A DNA stretch of 64,000 bases from Paenibacillus xylanexedens (GTDB lineage Bacteria > Bacillota > Bacilli > Paenibacillales > Paenibacillaceae): positions 1-64,000 of the forward strand of contig NZ_JAGIKV010000005.1 of NCBI RefSeq assembly GCF_017874615.1, read 5' to 3'. Position 1 is the stretch's first letter. Each line of letters begins with the position of its first letter. The translations under genes were made by a program, and so were the position numbers. Of this stretch, positions 48,012 to 56,515 are shown piece after piece. The notes beneath the pieces were generated by a model. That model ran no database searches, had not been told where the DNA came from, and saw only the letters and a list, made by a program, of their open reading frames with translations.

Positions 48012-48641
48012 TTATTTGACTTTCACCGTCAGCGTATTACCAGATGAAGTGAGGGATGCCCCAAGCCCTTCTACCAAAACTCTGAGGGGAATGTACGTCG
48101 TTCCCTTAATTTCTTTGGGTGCTGCCTGTAGGGTGACTTCTTTCCCGTTCACCTTCACCTTTTTACTGCCCAAGGTAAAGATTAGCTTGTACTTGTCTTT
48201 TGTAACGGTAATGGTTTGAGTCTTACTATCCCAAGACGTTTTGGCTTGCATTACTTTGGCCATCTCACGTAGTGGTACGAGATTCGTGTTATTCATTACA
48301 ATAGGAGATTCAGTGAAAATAACCTTAGAACCATTCACCTTCACCTGAACAGCAGACTTGATATATTCTGGTTTAGGAGTAGCTTTCTTTTGGGTTGCAG
48401 TTGAAGACTTGTTACTTTTCTTGGTACTTCCTGAACTGGATGAACTTGAAGAGGAAGATTTGGAATTCGAAGAAGAACCTCCGTTGTGATAATGATATTC
48501 CCCTTGTTTCAGCCCCCATTTTGCACAGTTGGTACGACAGGTGTGCCCTCCACTCGAATCTGTTCTTCCTGGGTGAGCAGACGCCACGGTAGCAAAAATC
48601 ATGAAAATGGCAAGTAAACTGCTTATTACTTTGATACGCAT
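48012..48641 (-). CDS. Secreted YHYH-motif protein with a stalk domain
   Basis: 209 aa. A signal peptide (1-23) is followed by HPGRTDSSGGHTCRTNCAKWG and GEYHYHNGG, the YHYH domain with conserved His and Cys that suggests metal binding. A Ser-rich linker (about 60-85) leads to a copper-amine-oxidase-N-like stalk domain (about 95-209: LVPLREMAKVM, TYIPLRVLVEGLG). Probably cell-surface. GGAGGTTAT fixes the ATG at 48641. It begins just beyond the IS right end, so its downstream neighbour may have changed. Confidence 0.82.
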   Translation of the reverse strand: MRIKVISSLLAIFMIFATVASAHPGRTDSSGGHTCRTNCAKWGLKQGEYHYHNGGSSSNSKSSSSSSSSSGSTKKSNKSSTATQKKATPKPEYIKSAVQVKVNGSKVIFTESPIVMNNTNLVPLREMAKVMQAKTSWDSKTQTITVTKDKYKLIFTLGSKKVKVNGKEVTLQAAPKEIKGTTYIPLRVLVEGLGASLTSSGNTLTVKVK

Positions 48642-48802
48642 ACGGATAACCTCCAGCAATTAGTTTGGCCAGAGTATCATACCATAATAACCCATACAAT
48701 ATAGGTTAATAACATAATTTATTTTCATATAACAGTTCACAAACGCGGGTCTACTCGCTCTGACTCCAGCGAAAGCGTCGCCAGCACACAACTTTCTTCC
48801 TC

Positions 48803-49606
48803 TTATTCCCCTTCGCCCCACACCTCTTGCAATGCAAAACGGAAAATCCGGTCCAATTCTTCAAATTGAATAATCTGCTCATTCTCCATCTGTCCCGCCA
48901 GTCTGTCAAAATGCTCGATCTTCTCCGCCAAAAAAGCGTGTATTGCTGGCAACTGCGGCTCCAGATCCAGTTCCTCGCCCGCCTTTTTCCGGCGTAGTAA
49001 CTCATGAATCTCCGTATATAGCGGTGTAGTCGCAGGTACAAGTTCTTGCACCAACTCTTCAAATGCCATCGGTGGCATTGCATCATAACGTTCGATCCAG
49101 CCACAAGCGAGCAATGGACGAAGAACATAGAAATACTTTTTAATCCTCACTCGTTCCCCTTGTAAATAATCCCGGAAGTTGCCCTTTGCCATGTTCAGAT
49201 AATGATACATGCAGGACTTGGGCGAGAAGGTTAACGGCGACAATGCACGAATATGCTGTGCAACGTTATACTGTTCATCATACTGAATGGGGGATTGCAG
49301 CCACTCCAGCAGTGGTGGATTGGATTTGCGAAACAGCTTCAACGCCTTGCGCAGATCCCAACCATTGATATCGAGCTGGTCACTGATCGGGCGTTCAATA
49401 ACATCCCTTTTCTCCTCAATCGACAAGTACCATTCCAGCGGTCTTACATACAGAAAACGCACATCATAATCACTATCCTGTGAAGGAAACCCCCACGCCC
49501 GACTGCCAGATTCACAGGCATAAATGATCCGTACCTGCTCCTCCTGTTCAATCTGCTTCAGCTGTTGTCTGATCGTATCTTTCATTTCTTCATGAACATA
49601 GGTCAT
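48803..49606 (-). CDS. RlaP-type predicted nucleotidyltransferase
   Basis: 267 aa. The polymerase-beta-like nucleotidyltransferase signature is clear: ESGSRAWGFPSQDSDYDVRF near residues 32-51, with the GS and D-x-D metal-binding residues, and a later DINGWDLRK strand. This is the RlaP (YcgL-like, pfam10127) family, named for association with RNA ligases. The ATG at 49606 has TTGGAGGCG upstream, so I reject the earlier in-frame TTG. It starts 25 nt after the TROVE gene and is almost certainly co-transcribed with it, suggesting RNA end modification linked to Ro (inference). Confidence 0.8.
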   Translation of the reverse strand: MTYVHEEMKDTIRQQLKQIEQEEQVRIIYACESGSRAWGFPSQDSDYDVRFLYVRPLEWYLSIEEKRDVIERPISDQLDINGWDLRKALKLFRKSNPPLLEWLQSPIQYDEQYNVAQHIRALSPLTFSPKSCMYHYLNMAKGNFRDYLQGERVRIKKYFYVLRPLLACGWIERYDAMPPMAFEELVQELVPATTPLYTEIHELLRRKKAGEELDLEPQLPAIHAFLAEKIEHFDRLAGQMENEQIIQFEELDRIFRFALQEVWGEGE

Positions 49607-49631
49607 GTCCGTCGCCTCCAATTTCCCCAAA

Positions 49632-51125
49632 TTAAATATCCATCGCTCTCACCCGGTTCGCGAGTGTATCATATCCTGCCACAGTCTCGGCAATATACGT
49701 CAGTACCGTTTCACTCCACCCGTAGATGTAAAAGGTTTTGCCATCCCGTGGCGGTACCATGGCCTGCTGATAAGGTGCTATATCCACAATAAATGCCTTC
49801 AACTCCGGATTCATCATCCGGCGATATCGCTCAAGCTCGGCATATAAAGGGCTGCCTTCATTCTGCTGTTCATCGGTGATCATAATGATCTGATCCACTT
49901 TCTCTCCGATATCCCGAAGTTCCCGCACTGGTCGACCCGTGTCTGTTCCACCTTGTGCGCGAATACGGTGAGCTTGGGAAAGAATGCTCTCATCCATCTT
50001 GGGACGAGCATCCTCAACCATATGGTCGAATAACCAGAACAGGGCGTTACCTCGTGTTTGTTTATAAAGCGCCAGTGCCAGCACCGAACCAATCCGCAAA
50101 TAATCCCCTTGCATGGAACCGGAACGATCCAGAAAAATAGCCGTTCTTCCCGGCAGCGTTGGCAAGTTGTCAATGGAGAGCTCCACCGCTTGCCGCAAAG
50201 CATCCCGCAACTCTTCCCTCGCAATCGTTTCATATGCACTGGCGAATCGGAAAGGCAATATGCGCGACTTACGCAGGGCTTCTGCATCCGTTAGACGACC
50301 TGTTACGTAATCGATATTTTTCGATTTTTCAAAAACACCTGCCCGATCCATTGCATTCAGGTGACGCAACAATGCAAAGGTCGGCATCTGTGACATTAAC
50401 GCCTCCCACACCGTACGTGTCGGTTGCATGATCGAGGTGACCACCGAATACGGGAGTTTACCTTTCTCGATCAGATGCATCCGACTTGCCGGGTTTGGGG
50501 TAGCTTTCAGCTTTTCCAGCGCCTGCAACTGCGGAAGTTCCGTAAGATCCACCTCATGCCCGCGCAAATAACGGAATAAGGCTTGCTGCTTCAGATCTAT
50601 CGGCTTGGGATGTGCTGTAGCGATCATATCACCCAGACTGTATCCACGCCCACGCCCGTTGTATTTGATCGCCCAATATTCAGTAATGCCGTTCAAAAAT
50701 TGACTCACCTGACGCTTCACCGCTCGACCACCCTGTCCCCGACCTGTTCCTCTTAGAATCGTCAGAAAATCGGCCAAGTCAGCCGGTGTCTGTACGACCT
50801 TGGAGAACACCTTTGCAAACTGATCCGCGTCCACTTCGGACAGCAGTGCCAGCCCGTATAGAGGCTGTAACCGCATCAAACCTTCATTACGAGCATAGAC
50901 CAGCGCCCGCGCCATAAACCCTGCATCGACCTCAGCCATCTCCTGATGACTAACCATTGCATCGTCCATCAGTTGCTGTGTGTCTGCATAGAACGTATTG
51001 TTCAATGTATTGGTCATCAACATCTGTATATATTGTTCCTCCACCAATCGCTCATAGGAACCGTAGCCCCCATGATTACGTGTCGTTGGCTGAGGTTGAT
51101 TGAATAATTGTTTCGCTCTGCTCAT
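49632..51125 (-). CDS. rsr: TROVE-domain Ro60-like RNA-binding protein
   Basis: 497 aa. Residues about 20-330 form the HEAT-like TROVE ring (ALVYARNEGLMRLQPLYGL, FLTILRGTGRGQGGRAVKR, WAIKYNGRGRGYSLGD). About 340-497 form a von Willebrand A domain with an intact MIDAS motif (FLDRSGSMQGD) and ITDEQQNEG. Bacterial Ro orthologues (Rsr) bind Y RNAs and misfolded RNAs and work with PNPase in RNA decay. AGGAGGTC gives 9-nt spacing to the ATG at 51125. A Y RNA lies directly upstream on the same strand, and a nucleotidyltransferase follows. Confidence 0.92.
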   Translation of the reverse strand: MSRAKQLFNQPQPTTRNHGGYGSYERLVEEQYIQMLMTNTLNNTFYADTQQLMDDAMVSHQEMAEVDAGFMARALVYARNEGLMRLQPLYGLALLSEVDADQFAKVFSKVVQTPADLADFLTILRGTGRGQGGRAVKRQVSQFLNGITEYWAIKYNGRGRGYSLGDMIATAHPKPIDLKQQALFRYLRGHEVDLTELPQLQALEKLKATPNPASRMHLIEKGKLPYSVVTSIMQPTRTVWEALMSQMPTFALLRHLNAMDRAGVFEKSKNIDYVTGRLTDAEALRKSRILPFRFASAYETIAREELRDALRQAVELSIDNLPTLPGRTAIFLDRSGSMQGDYLRIGSVLALALYKQTRGNALFWLFDHMVEDARPKMDESILSQAHRIRAQGGTDTGRPVRELRDIGEKVDQIIMITDEQQNEGSPLYAELERYRRMMNPELKAFIVDIAPYQQAMVPPRDGKTFYIYGWSETVLTYIAETVAGYDTLANRVRAMDI

Positions 51126-51176
51126 CACTCATGACCTCCTGGTGTGAGTCTATTTGCTGTTCTTTCATAATAAAAT

Positions 51177-51312
51177 GTTCCGAGGAAAAAGGTGGGAAGG
51201 TATAATACCCGCTCTACCGCTGAGCTACACCGCCATGTACGGCGGCGATTGGATTCGAACCAACGACCTGGTCGATTAACAGTCGAAGTAACCCTCCCTG
51301 GCGCCTCGGAAC
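51177..51312 (-). ncRNA. Y RNA with a circularly permuted tRNA-Asn-like cloverleaf
   Basis: Read on the minus strand, GTTCCGAGG (51304-51312) pairs perfectly with CCTCGGAAC (51177-51185). GGGAGGGT (51291-51298) pairs with ACCTTCCC (51194-51201), giving the Y-RNA stem. Inside are, in order, an anticodon-type hairpin TCGA-CTGTTAA-TCGA (51272-51286, GTT in register), a T-arm with loop TTCGAAT (51248-51264) and acceptor CGCCGCC (51241-51247). A 6-nt loop GTACAT joins this to the pairing strand GGCGGTG (51228-51234), then the D-arm GCTC-AGCGGTA-GAGC (51211-51225). All four tRNA arms are present, with the break at about tRNA position 26/27. It lies 52 bp upstream of the Ro gene, as yrl genes do. 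CATAAT near 51354 may be its -10. Confidence 0.88.
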
Positions 51313-51470
51313 CTTGATCCGCAGAGTTTATTGCTGCCCCGCTTCACAACCTCATTATGCCTCACACATCTACACGCGAACATGGTAAAAGTATGACGAC
51401 CTTCATAACTTTAAAATGAAACCTGCCACTCATCCTGCTACAATGAAGGGATAACAAGGAGTGAATGTTC

Positions 51471-52826
51471 ATGGCAAGAGAGAGTTTTGACAAAGAAATT
51501 CAGTTCTTACGCATGTTATCCCTAACAAGCGGTGCGTATAACCGTAAACAGTATGCCGAGCGGCTTGGCATATCCGTACATACCTTTGATAAAACCAATC
51601 GCAGATTAAAAGAAATCATGCAGACCGTCGCTGACCAGCGGTCAGGTGCCGAAGAAAGCCGGGAAATGGCAGATCTCGTCCGCTTCCAATACGGGGAGTC
51701 GGCAGAGCCTATGCTGCTCTTCCTCTTCCGCGCCAAGTCGATGAAAGAGACTGAAGTTCAGCGGCTTTCTGTCCTTTTGCATACCTTACAACATAAAACT
51801 TTGACCGCGATGGAACTGCTGGATGCCTGCTGTGCTGATCTGCCGGAGGATCTGGCGTTACCTGACGAGAAAACCATTCGCTCTGATCTGAAGTATCTGG
51901 AAGAGGTTGGGGTTATTCGAAAAGAGCCAGGTGGCAGGCCATATCAATATGCTTTACAACAGGACGTCCTTACCGAATTAACAGTGGAGGAACAGCTGGA
52001 GTTGTATGATTTTGTGGATATGATGGCGAATACCCAGGTTCCTTCCGTTCAGGGATATTTATTGCGGGACAGTTTAAAAAAAGCCATTACGGCAAGTTTC
52101 CCGCAAGAAGAAGCTACCGAGCCCTATATCTATAAGTATCACTATTATTCTCGTATCCTGGACGAAGCTCATCTCTACACGCTGCTTAGTGCGATTCGTC
52201 AGCGCAAACGTGTGCAGTTCCTATACTATTCACCGAAAAAACCATCCAGCTACAGTTCACAGAATACGAATCCACGTTTTGAACGGGAAGCAGGCGGACG
52301 ATCCAACCGGATCGTGCCCCTTGAAGTGATTTATGACCATCAGTATGGTCGTTGGTATGTAATTGGATATCAGGGCCGTCGTGGCTTTGTGAAATTCCGG
52401 ATGGAAGGCATAACCCAACTGGAAGAACAGGATTCAGTAGAAGAGGAATACATGATCGAGTTGAAGCAGCAGTGGACCGACATTAGTCGCTACAGTTGGC
52501 TCGTCGATACGGGGAATACCGTGACGGTTCAATCACGCTTTTTCCACCCGGAGCGTGGTCAGCGCAACTTCATTCTGGATCGGGTTCGTCTGCAAGGTCA
52601 ATGGGGCAAAATCATCCCCGAAACGGATCATACGTTTCTCTACGAAATCCAGGTCAACGGTACCACCGAGATCAAACCGTGGTTACGGAGTTTTGGCTCA
52701 AGCTGCGAGATAATTGCACCTCAGAGACTACGCCAGGAGATGATCAAGGAATGGAAGGAGATTGCGGAATATTATGAACCTGTTCGAGAAGATGTTCAAT
52801 TACCAGATGATGACGCGATTGAATGA
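51471..52826 (+). CDS. WYL-domain transcriptional regulator (first of pair)
   Basis: 451 aa. An N-terminal HTH (about 15-50: RKQYAERLGISVHTFDKTNRRLK) and a second winged segment (about 140-165: DEKTIRSDLKYLEEVGVI) precede a WYL domain (about 240-330: RKRVQFLYYSPKK, VPLEVIYDHQYGRWYVIGYQ). WYL domains sense nucleic acid or nucleotide ligands. It is divergent from the Ro/Y RNA genes and overlaps the next WYL gene. AAGGAG spaces well to the ATG at 51471. A weak promoter (TGAAAC, 16 nt, TACAAT) lies near 51415-51442. Confidence 0.88.
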   Translation: MARESFDKEIQFLRMLSLTSGAYNRKQYAERLGISVHTFDKTNRRLKEIMQTVADQRSGAEESREMADLVRFQYGESAEPMLLFLFRAKSMKETEVQRLSVLLHTLQHKTLTAMELLDACCADLPEDLALPDEKTIRSDLKYLEEVGVIRKEPGGRPYQYALQQDVLTELTVEEQLELYDFVDMMANTQVPSVQGYLLRDSLKKAITASFPQEEATEPYIYKYHYYSRILDEAHLYTLLSAIRQRKRVQFLYYSPKKPSSYSSQNTNPRFEREAGGRSNRIVPLEVIYDHQYGRWYVIGYQGRRGFVKFRMEGITQLEEQDSVEEEYMIELKQQWTDISRYSWLVDTGNTVTVQSRFFHPERGQRNFILDRVRLQGQWGKIIPETDHTFLYEIQVNGTTEIKPWLRSFGSSCEIIAPQRLRQEMIKEWKEIAEYYEPVREDVQLPDDDAIE

Positions 52827-53658
52827 AACCGGACTGTTCACCTGGACCTCACAGGAACGAGCCTGGCTTCGCATGATGCTGAATCACCCTGCTGCAAGAG
52901 AAGCGTTGAGCCCTGTAACGTTGGATAAAATGCACAACATGCTGAATAGTGAGCAGGACCTGAACCTTCAGGATTACCTGACCGAAAAAGCCAAAAGTGA
53001 AGAAAACAGTGTCTCTCATCCACTTCTTAGACAATTACGGCTAATCATTCTGCATCATCAGGGATTTCGCATGACAGGTCGCGTCCGCAATGGACGCACG
53101 AGCCATGATGAATTTGGTTTCCCGTACAAACTGGAGTATTCCATGGTCAAAAAAGAATGGTACGTGCTCTGGTATGCGCCTCGCTTCGACAAACTCATGT
53201 CAACCAAGCTGCACAGCATCGTTACCGTGGAAGCCGAACCGGTTGAACCGGATACCGCTTCGGGTTACACTGCCCGAATTGCTGCGATAACAGAGAAGCG
53301 CAAAACGACCATCACTATCGAAGTACTGCCCGAGTTCAATCAGGAGCTGTCCCGAATCCTCTACGCCTTCTCCTGCTTCGAGAAACAAGTAGAGTATCTT
53401 GAAGCCGAGCAGACATATCGGATCGAGCTGACCGTTCCGCGCAATGAGATGGATTACGTCTTATCTAAAATGCGTTTTCTCGGCAAACGGGTTCGAATTG
53501 CTGATCACACAGTGCTGCGGGAGCGAATGTCCGAAACAGCTGGGAAGGCATTGGCCCGTTATGCGGAAAAAGATCCTGATATGCATTCCGGACGCGCAAA
53601 TGAAGTTCAGCACCGCCAACGTGAGGAAGGCTCTCTTGCAAAAGCCGATGGCCAATGA
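52774..53658 (+). CDS. WYL-domain protein (second of pair)
   Basis: 294 aa. The N-terminal part is helical (residues 1-90, FEKMFNYQMMTRL, SQERAWLRMMLNHPAA). A WYL-type core follows (about 100-165: QGFRMTGRVRN, PYKLEYSMVKKEWYVLWYAP), then a WYL C-terminal extension (about 180-260). No clear HTH is seen, so it may work as a partner of the first WYL protein. The ATG at 52774 lies inside the end of the first gene, a 53-bp overlap, with AAGGAG 13 nt upstream, indicating coupled translation. Confidence 0.82.
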   Translation: MNLFEKMFNYQMMTRLNETGLFTWTSQERAWLRMMLNHPAAREALSPVTLDKMHNMLNSEQDLNLQDYLTEKAKSEENSVSHPLLRQLRLIILHHQGFRMTGRVRNGRTSHDEFGFPYKLEYSMVKKEWYVLWYAPRFDKLMSTKLHSIVTVEAEPVEPDTASGYTARIAAITEKRKTTITIEVLPEFNQELSRILYAFSCFEKQVEYLEAEQTYRIELTVPRNEMDYVLSKMRFLGKRVRIADHTVLRERMSETAGKALARYAEKDPDMHSGRANEVQHRQREEGSLAKADGQ

Positions 53659-53721
53659 TTTTGTAAGATTGGGTTAACCATAACTATTGCTCAAAAGCCA
53701 AATCCAATATATCCATATACG

Positions 53722-53758
53722 AAAAAAGGTCTGGATCATCTCATCCAAACCTTTTTTT
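53722..53758. terminator. Bidirectional intrinsic terminator
   Basis: AAAAAAGGT-TGGAT pairs with ATCCA-ACCTTTTTTT (single mismatched bases between), between the WYL operon and the LURP-one gene. Confidence 0.9.
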
Positions 53759-53823
53759 GCGATACTTGCTTGCTCATAAAAATGTCATAAACTTATCAGC
53801 GGAAGTAACTCTATTCGTTCCAC

Positions 53824-54327
53824 TTACGTCGCTCCACCACTGCTAGCTGCCGAGTTCCGTCTTTTGTTAATCGCGTGCACGCCCATGACCACTGCAATTA
53901 ATTCATACGTGTCCAGTTGTTCCGACTGGTTATCTAATACAAATGCCCCTGAACTAAACCAGCCGCTGGTGCGACGGAAACTGGCCACGATGCGGCCACC
54001 ACTGCCACTTATATCATATTCCTGCGAAAATGCTGGGGCAGACACATCATATGTACCTCGTGATCCTGCGTCATATTCATACTTTTTACTAAAAAAACTA
54101 AATCTGGCCCGAAGCACACCCAGATGTCTCCCATCTGCTGCAGTGATATCCCAACGATTCGTTAACATGCGAAATTTACCGCTGCAGACCAATCCACTGT
54201 TATCCGATACATCGAGCGAAGAACCAAAGACACTTTTCAAATCCAGATGCCCTGCCTGTTCCTGATTTGGATTCATAATCTCGGTGTAACCTGCGTTAAA
54301 AAAGTTATCCCTGAAGTATAATTCCAT
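53824..54327 (-). CDS. LURP-one/tubby-like (scramblase-fold) protein
   Basis: 167 aa. The start MELYFRDNFFNAGYTEI, the strand series GKFRMLTNRWDITAADGRHLG with RARFSFFSKKYEY, and the closing helix TYELIAVVMGVHAINKRR match the LURP-one-related family, a 12-strand barrel around one helix. Its role in bacteria is unknown; eukaryotic relatives bind membranes or lipids. AGGAGGAAG precedes the ATG. Single gene. Confidence 0.82.
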   Translation of the reverse strand: MELYFRDNFFNAGYTEIMNPNQEQAGHLDLKSVFGSSLDVSDNSGLVCSGKFRMLTNRWDITAADGRHLGVLRARFSFFSKKYEYDAGSRGTYDVSAPAFSQEYDISGSGGRIVASFRRTSGWFSSGAFVLDNQSEQLDTYELIAVVMGVHAINKRRNSAASSGGAT

Positions 54328-54506
54328 AACGCTTCCTCCTTTCGCTTACATATCCTTTTGTTTTCTTTAAACTAATCTCGCATCGAGCACACAATATATC
54401 TATATATACGTATAATTAATGGTAATGGATTCAAAAAGTGGATTATTATTGAATGTAAAAAACGAGCAACCCTGGTTGCTCGCATCACCTTCAAGTTATC
54501 CTGTCA

Positions 54507-55247
54507 TCAGACTTCGACTTTTTTGTTGTTCAGGTAAATGGTAGCCCATACCAGGATGACCGCCACAATGACTTCAAAAACAATGCTTCCCCACATGCCG
54601 TCCGACCATAATACGCCATTGGCTGTGATTGCAATACCTGTACTTTCTTCCGTATACCGGAACAGCTCATTTGGACTGAAGCGTCCTGTCGTAATGATAT
54701 TTTCCAACCAGCCAAGCAGATTAACGAGGACAAAGAATGCAACGATTCCAATCCATGGCCCCGTTCTCCAACGGAAGCTGCCTGCAATCGAGATCGAAAG
54801 GAAGATAATGACGGTCATGAATACCATAACCCATGCGCTAAACAGCAACAAACTAATATAATCCGAAACATGCAGACCCGAAAGATCAATATTGCTAGCC
54901 ATGTTCATTCTGAGCTTCATTGAAATATAGATGTAGGCATGAGTCGCGAATATAATGACTAACCCCAACCCGCAAAGAGCTCCAAAGATCAAAGGAGACA
55001 ACACATGTGACAGGCCCGTTACGGGTAACAGACGGCGATTATAAGAGCGGATATTGGACGTGTATGTTTTGATCATTTTCACATAAATAGCCACACCTAC
55101 TCCAACATAACCCATAATACCAATTACAACCCCTGTGACCTCAGACATGAAAAGGGAAAGCCCCACTTGCGCGATAATCAAAATAACTAGCCCCGCCAAC
55201 AGTGTATTCCAGTTCCTTCTAAAGTCATACTTCAATAATGTTATCAT
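54507..55247 (-). CDS. ABC transporter permease subunit (YtrC/D-like)
   Basis: 246 aa with six membrane helices in pairs (about 15-55, 80-110, 130-165, 170-240). The start overlaps the ATPase stop by 4 nt (ATGA), so the two are translationally coupled. It belongs with a GntR regulator and ATPase in a YtrA-type operon, known in Bacillus to respond to cell-wall stress. Direction and substrate of transport cannot be told from the sequence. Confidence 0.82.
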   Translation of the reverse strand: MITLLKYDFRRNWNTLLAGLVILIIAQVGLSLFMSEVTGVVIGIMGYVGVGVAIYVKMIKTYTSNIRSYNRRLLPVTGLSHVLSPLIFGALCGLGLVIIFATHAYIYISMKLRMNMASNIDLSGLHVSDYISLLLFSAWVMVFMTVIIFLSISIAGSFRWRTGPWIGIVAFFVLVNLLGWLENIITTGRFSPNELFRYTEESTGIAITANGVLWSDGMWGSIVFEVIVAVILVWATIYLNNKKVEV

Positions 55248-55942
55248 TCCGCATAGACCTCCTTGAACATCTCATCCACACTTTTCCCATATTTCAGACG
55301 GAGCGTTTCCACTTCTTCCCGCATCACCAGCTCGCCCTCGCGAATAAAGACAACTTCATCAAAAATCCGTTCGATATCATTCACAAGATGCGTTGAGATG
55401 ATGAGACTGCTGTCTTCATCATAGAACTTGACGATCGCATCCAGAATCTTGCCTCGTGCAACCGGATCCACTCCGCCAATCGGTTCATCCAGCAGATACA
55501 GACGAGCCTTACGAGAAAGTGCCAGTGTTAGTTGTAGTCGTTCATTCATCCCTTTCGACAGATGCCGTACCCGGTCACTCTCGACAAGGTTCATGAAGTC
55601 CAGCATCTCCCGTGCCTTCTCCTCATCAAAATCAACATAGAAATCGCGATAGTACGCAATCGCATCCCGGACTCTCATCCACTTTTCGGTTAATGGGCGA
55701 TCCGGCATAAATGAAACCAGCGCCTTCGTCTCCAGCCCAACAGGCTTACCTGTAACTTGAATCGTTCCGCTGCTCGGATGCAACAAACCTGCAACCAGCT
55801 TCATGAGCGTACTTTTTCCACTACCGTTGCTACCCAGCAGACCTACGATTCGTCCTGGAGCAATATCCAATGTAATATTACTGAGCGCTTTCTTATTGCC
55901 ATATGTCTTATTGATCTGGTTCAGTTCAAGGATGTTACTCAT
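55244..55942 (-). CDS. ABC transporter ATP-binding protein (YtrB-like)
   Basis: 232 aa. Walker A GSNGSGKST is near 38, the signature HLSKGMNERLQL near 133 (LSKGM replaces LSGGQ, as in YtrB/BcrA-type ATPases), Walker B LYLLDEP near 156 and the switch His in ISTH near 188. GGGAGGAAC fixes the ATG at 55942, which overlaps the end of the GntR gene by 8 nt. Middle gene of a three-gene operon. Confidence 0.93.
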   Translation of the reverse strand: MSNILELNQINKTYGNKKALSNITLDIAPGRIVGLLGSNGSGKSTLMKLVAGLLHPSSGTIQVTGKPVGLETKALVSFMPDRPLTEKWMRVRDAIAYYRDFYVDFDEEKAREMLDFMNLVESDRVRHLSKGMNERLQLTLALSRKARLYLLDEPIGGVDPVARGKILDAIVKFYDEDSSLIISTHLVNDIERIFDEVVFIREGELVMREEVETLRLKYGKSVDEMFKEVYAE

Positions 55943-56321
55943 GCGTTGTTCCTCCCTTTCCTTCCGCAACGGCATCGGCTACGATGGATAAGATATCCTG
56001 CTCTTCGATCCCCAGTTCCTGCATTCCGGTCAGAAAGCGTTCCAGCAGTTCACCGGCCATCTCTTTTTTGATCGTCATAATCTTCCGCTCCTCACTGGTC
56101 ACATATCTGCCCAAGCCCCGTTTGGTTTCGACCACTTCTTCCCGCTCAAGCTCCTGAAATGTCCGTTGTACTGTATTTGGATTGATCTGTAGTTCAGCCG
56201 CCAGTTCACGAACCGAAGGAATTTTGTCCCCTGCCTGAAGTGTCCCGGTTACAATCTGTCTCTTGATGTACTGCATGATCTGCAGATAGATTGGTAAATT
56301 GTTATCAAATTCCATAGTCAC
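55935..56321 (-). CDS. GntR-family regulator, YtrA subfamily
   Basis: 128 aa: a winged HTH (about 10-75: IYLQIMQYIKRQI, SVRELAAELQINPNTVQRTF) plus a short dimerisation tail, the YtrA layout with no large ligand domain. It probably represses its own operon by binding the inverted words around the promoter (ACTAGT, TAGTTA). The start is a GTG with GGAG 10 nt upstream; an ATG two codons later is possible. First gene of the ABC operon. Confidence 0.9.
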   Translation of the reverse strand: MTMEFDNNLPIYLQIMQYIKRQIVTGTLQAGDKIPSVRELAAELQINPNTVQRTFQELEREEVVETKRGLGRYVTSEERKIMTIKKEMAGELLERFLTGMQELGIEEQDILSIVADAVAEGKGGTTHE

Positions 56322-56359
56322 AAAGCTCTCGCTCCTCTCTGTACTGGTGTGTTAGTTAC

Positions 56360-56388
56360 ATAGTACACTAGTTAAATAGTGTTGTAAA
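56360..56388 (-). promoter_or_regulatory. Sigma-A promoter of the GntR/ABC operon
   Basis: On the minus strand TTTACA, 17 nt, TACTAT. The spacer and -10 carry the repeated words AACTAGTGTACTA and TGTAACTAA, plausible operator half-sites for the GntR protein. Confidence 0.65.
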
Positions 56389-56452
56389 GCCCATTTGTTA
56401 AAATATATATTCTCTCAATTGATGGGCCAGCTTCGACTATTGATATCCATAC

Positions 56453-56483
56453 AAAAAAAGAGCAGATCGTGAAGATCTGCTCT
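56453..56483 (-). terminator. Intrinsic terminator of the aldo-keto reductase gene
   Basis: On the minus strand GAGCAGATC pairs perfectly with GATCTGCTC across a 5-nt loop, then T7. Confidence 0.9.
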
Positions 56484-56515
56484 GCATAACTTTATTAATC
56501 GTATTGTTATCTATT

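Noticed and set aside
51211-51286. An ordinary tRNA-Asn gene
   Set aside because: The arms are present but in permuted order on the minus strand, the acceptor ends are joined by a 6-nt loop, and the whole lies in a Y-RNA stem beside a Ro gene.
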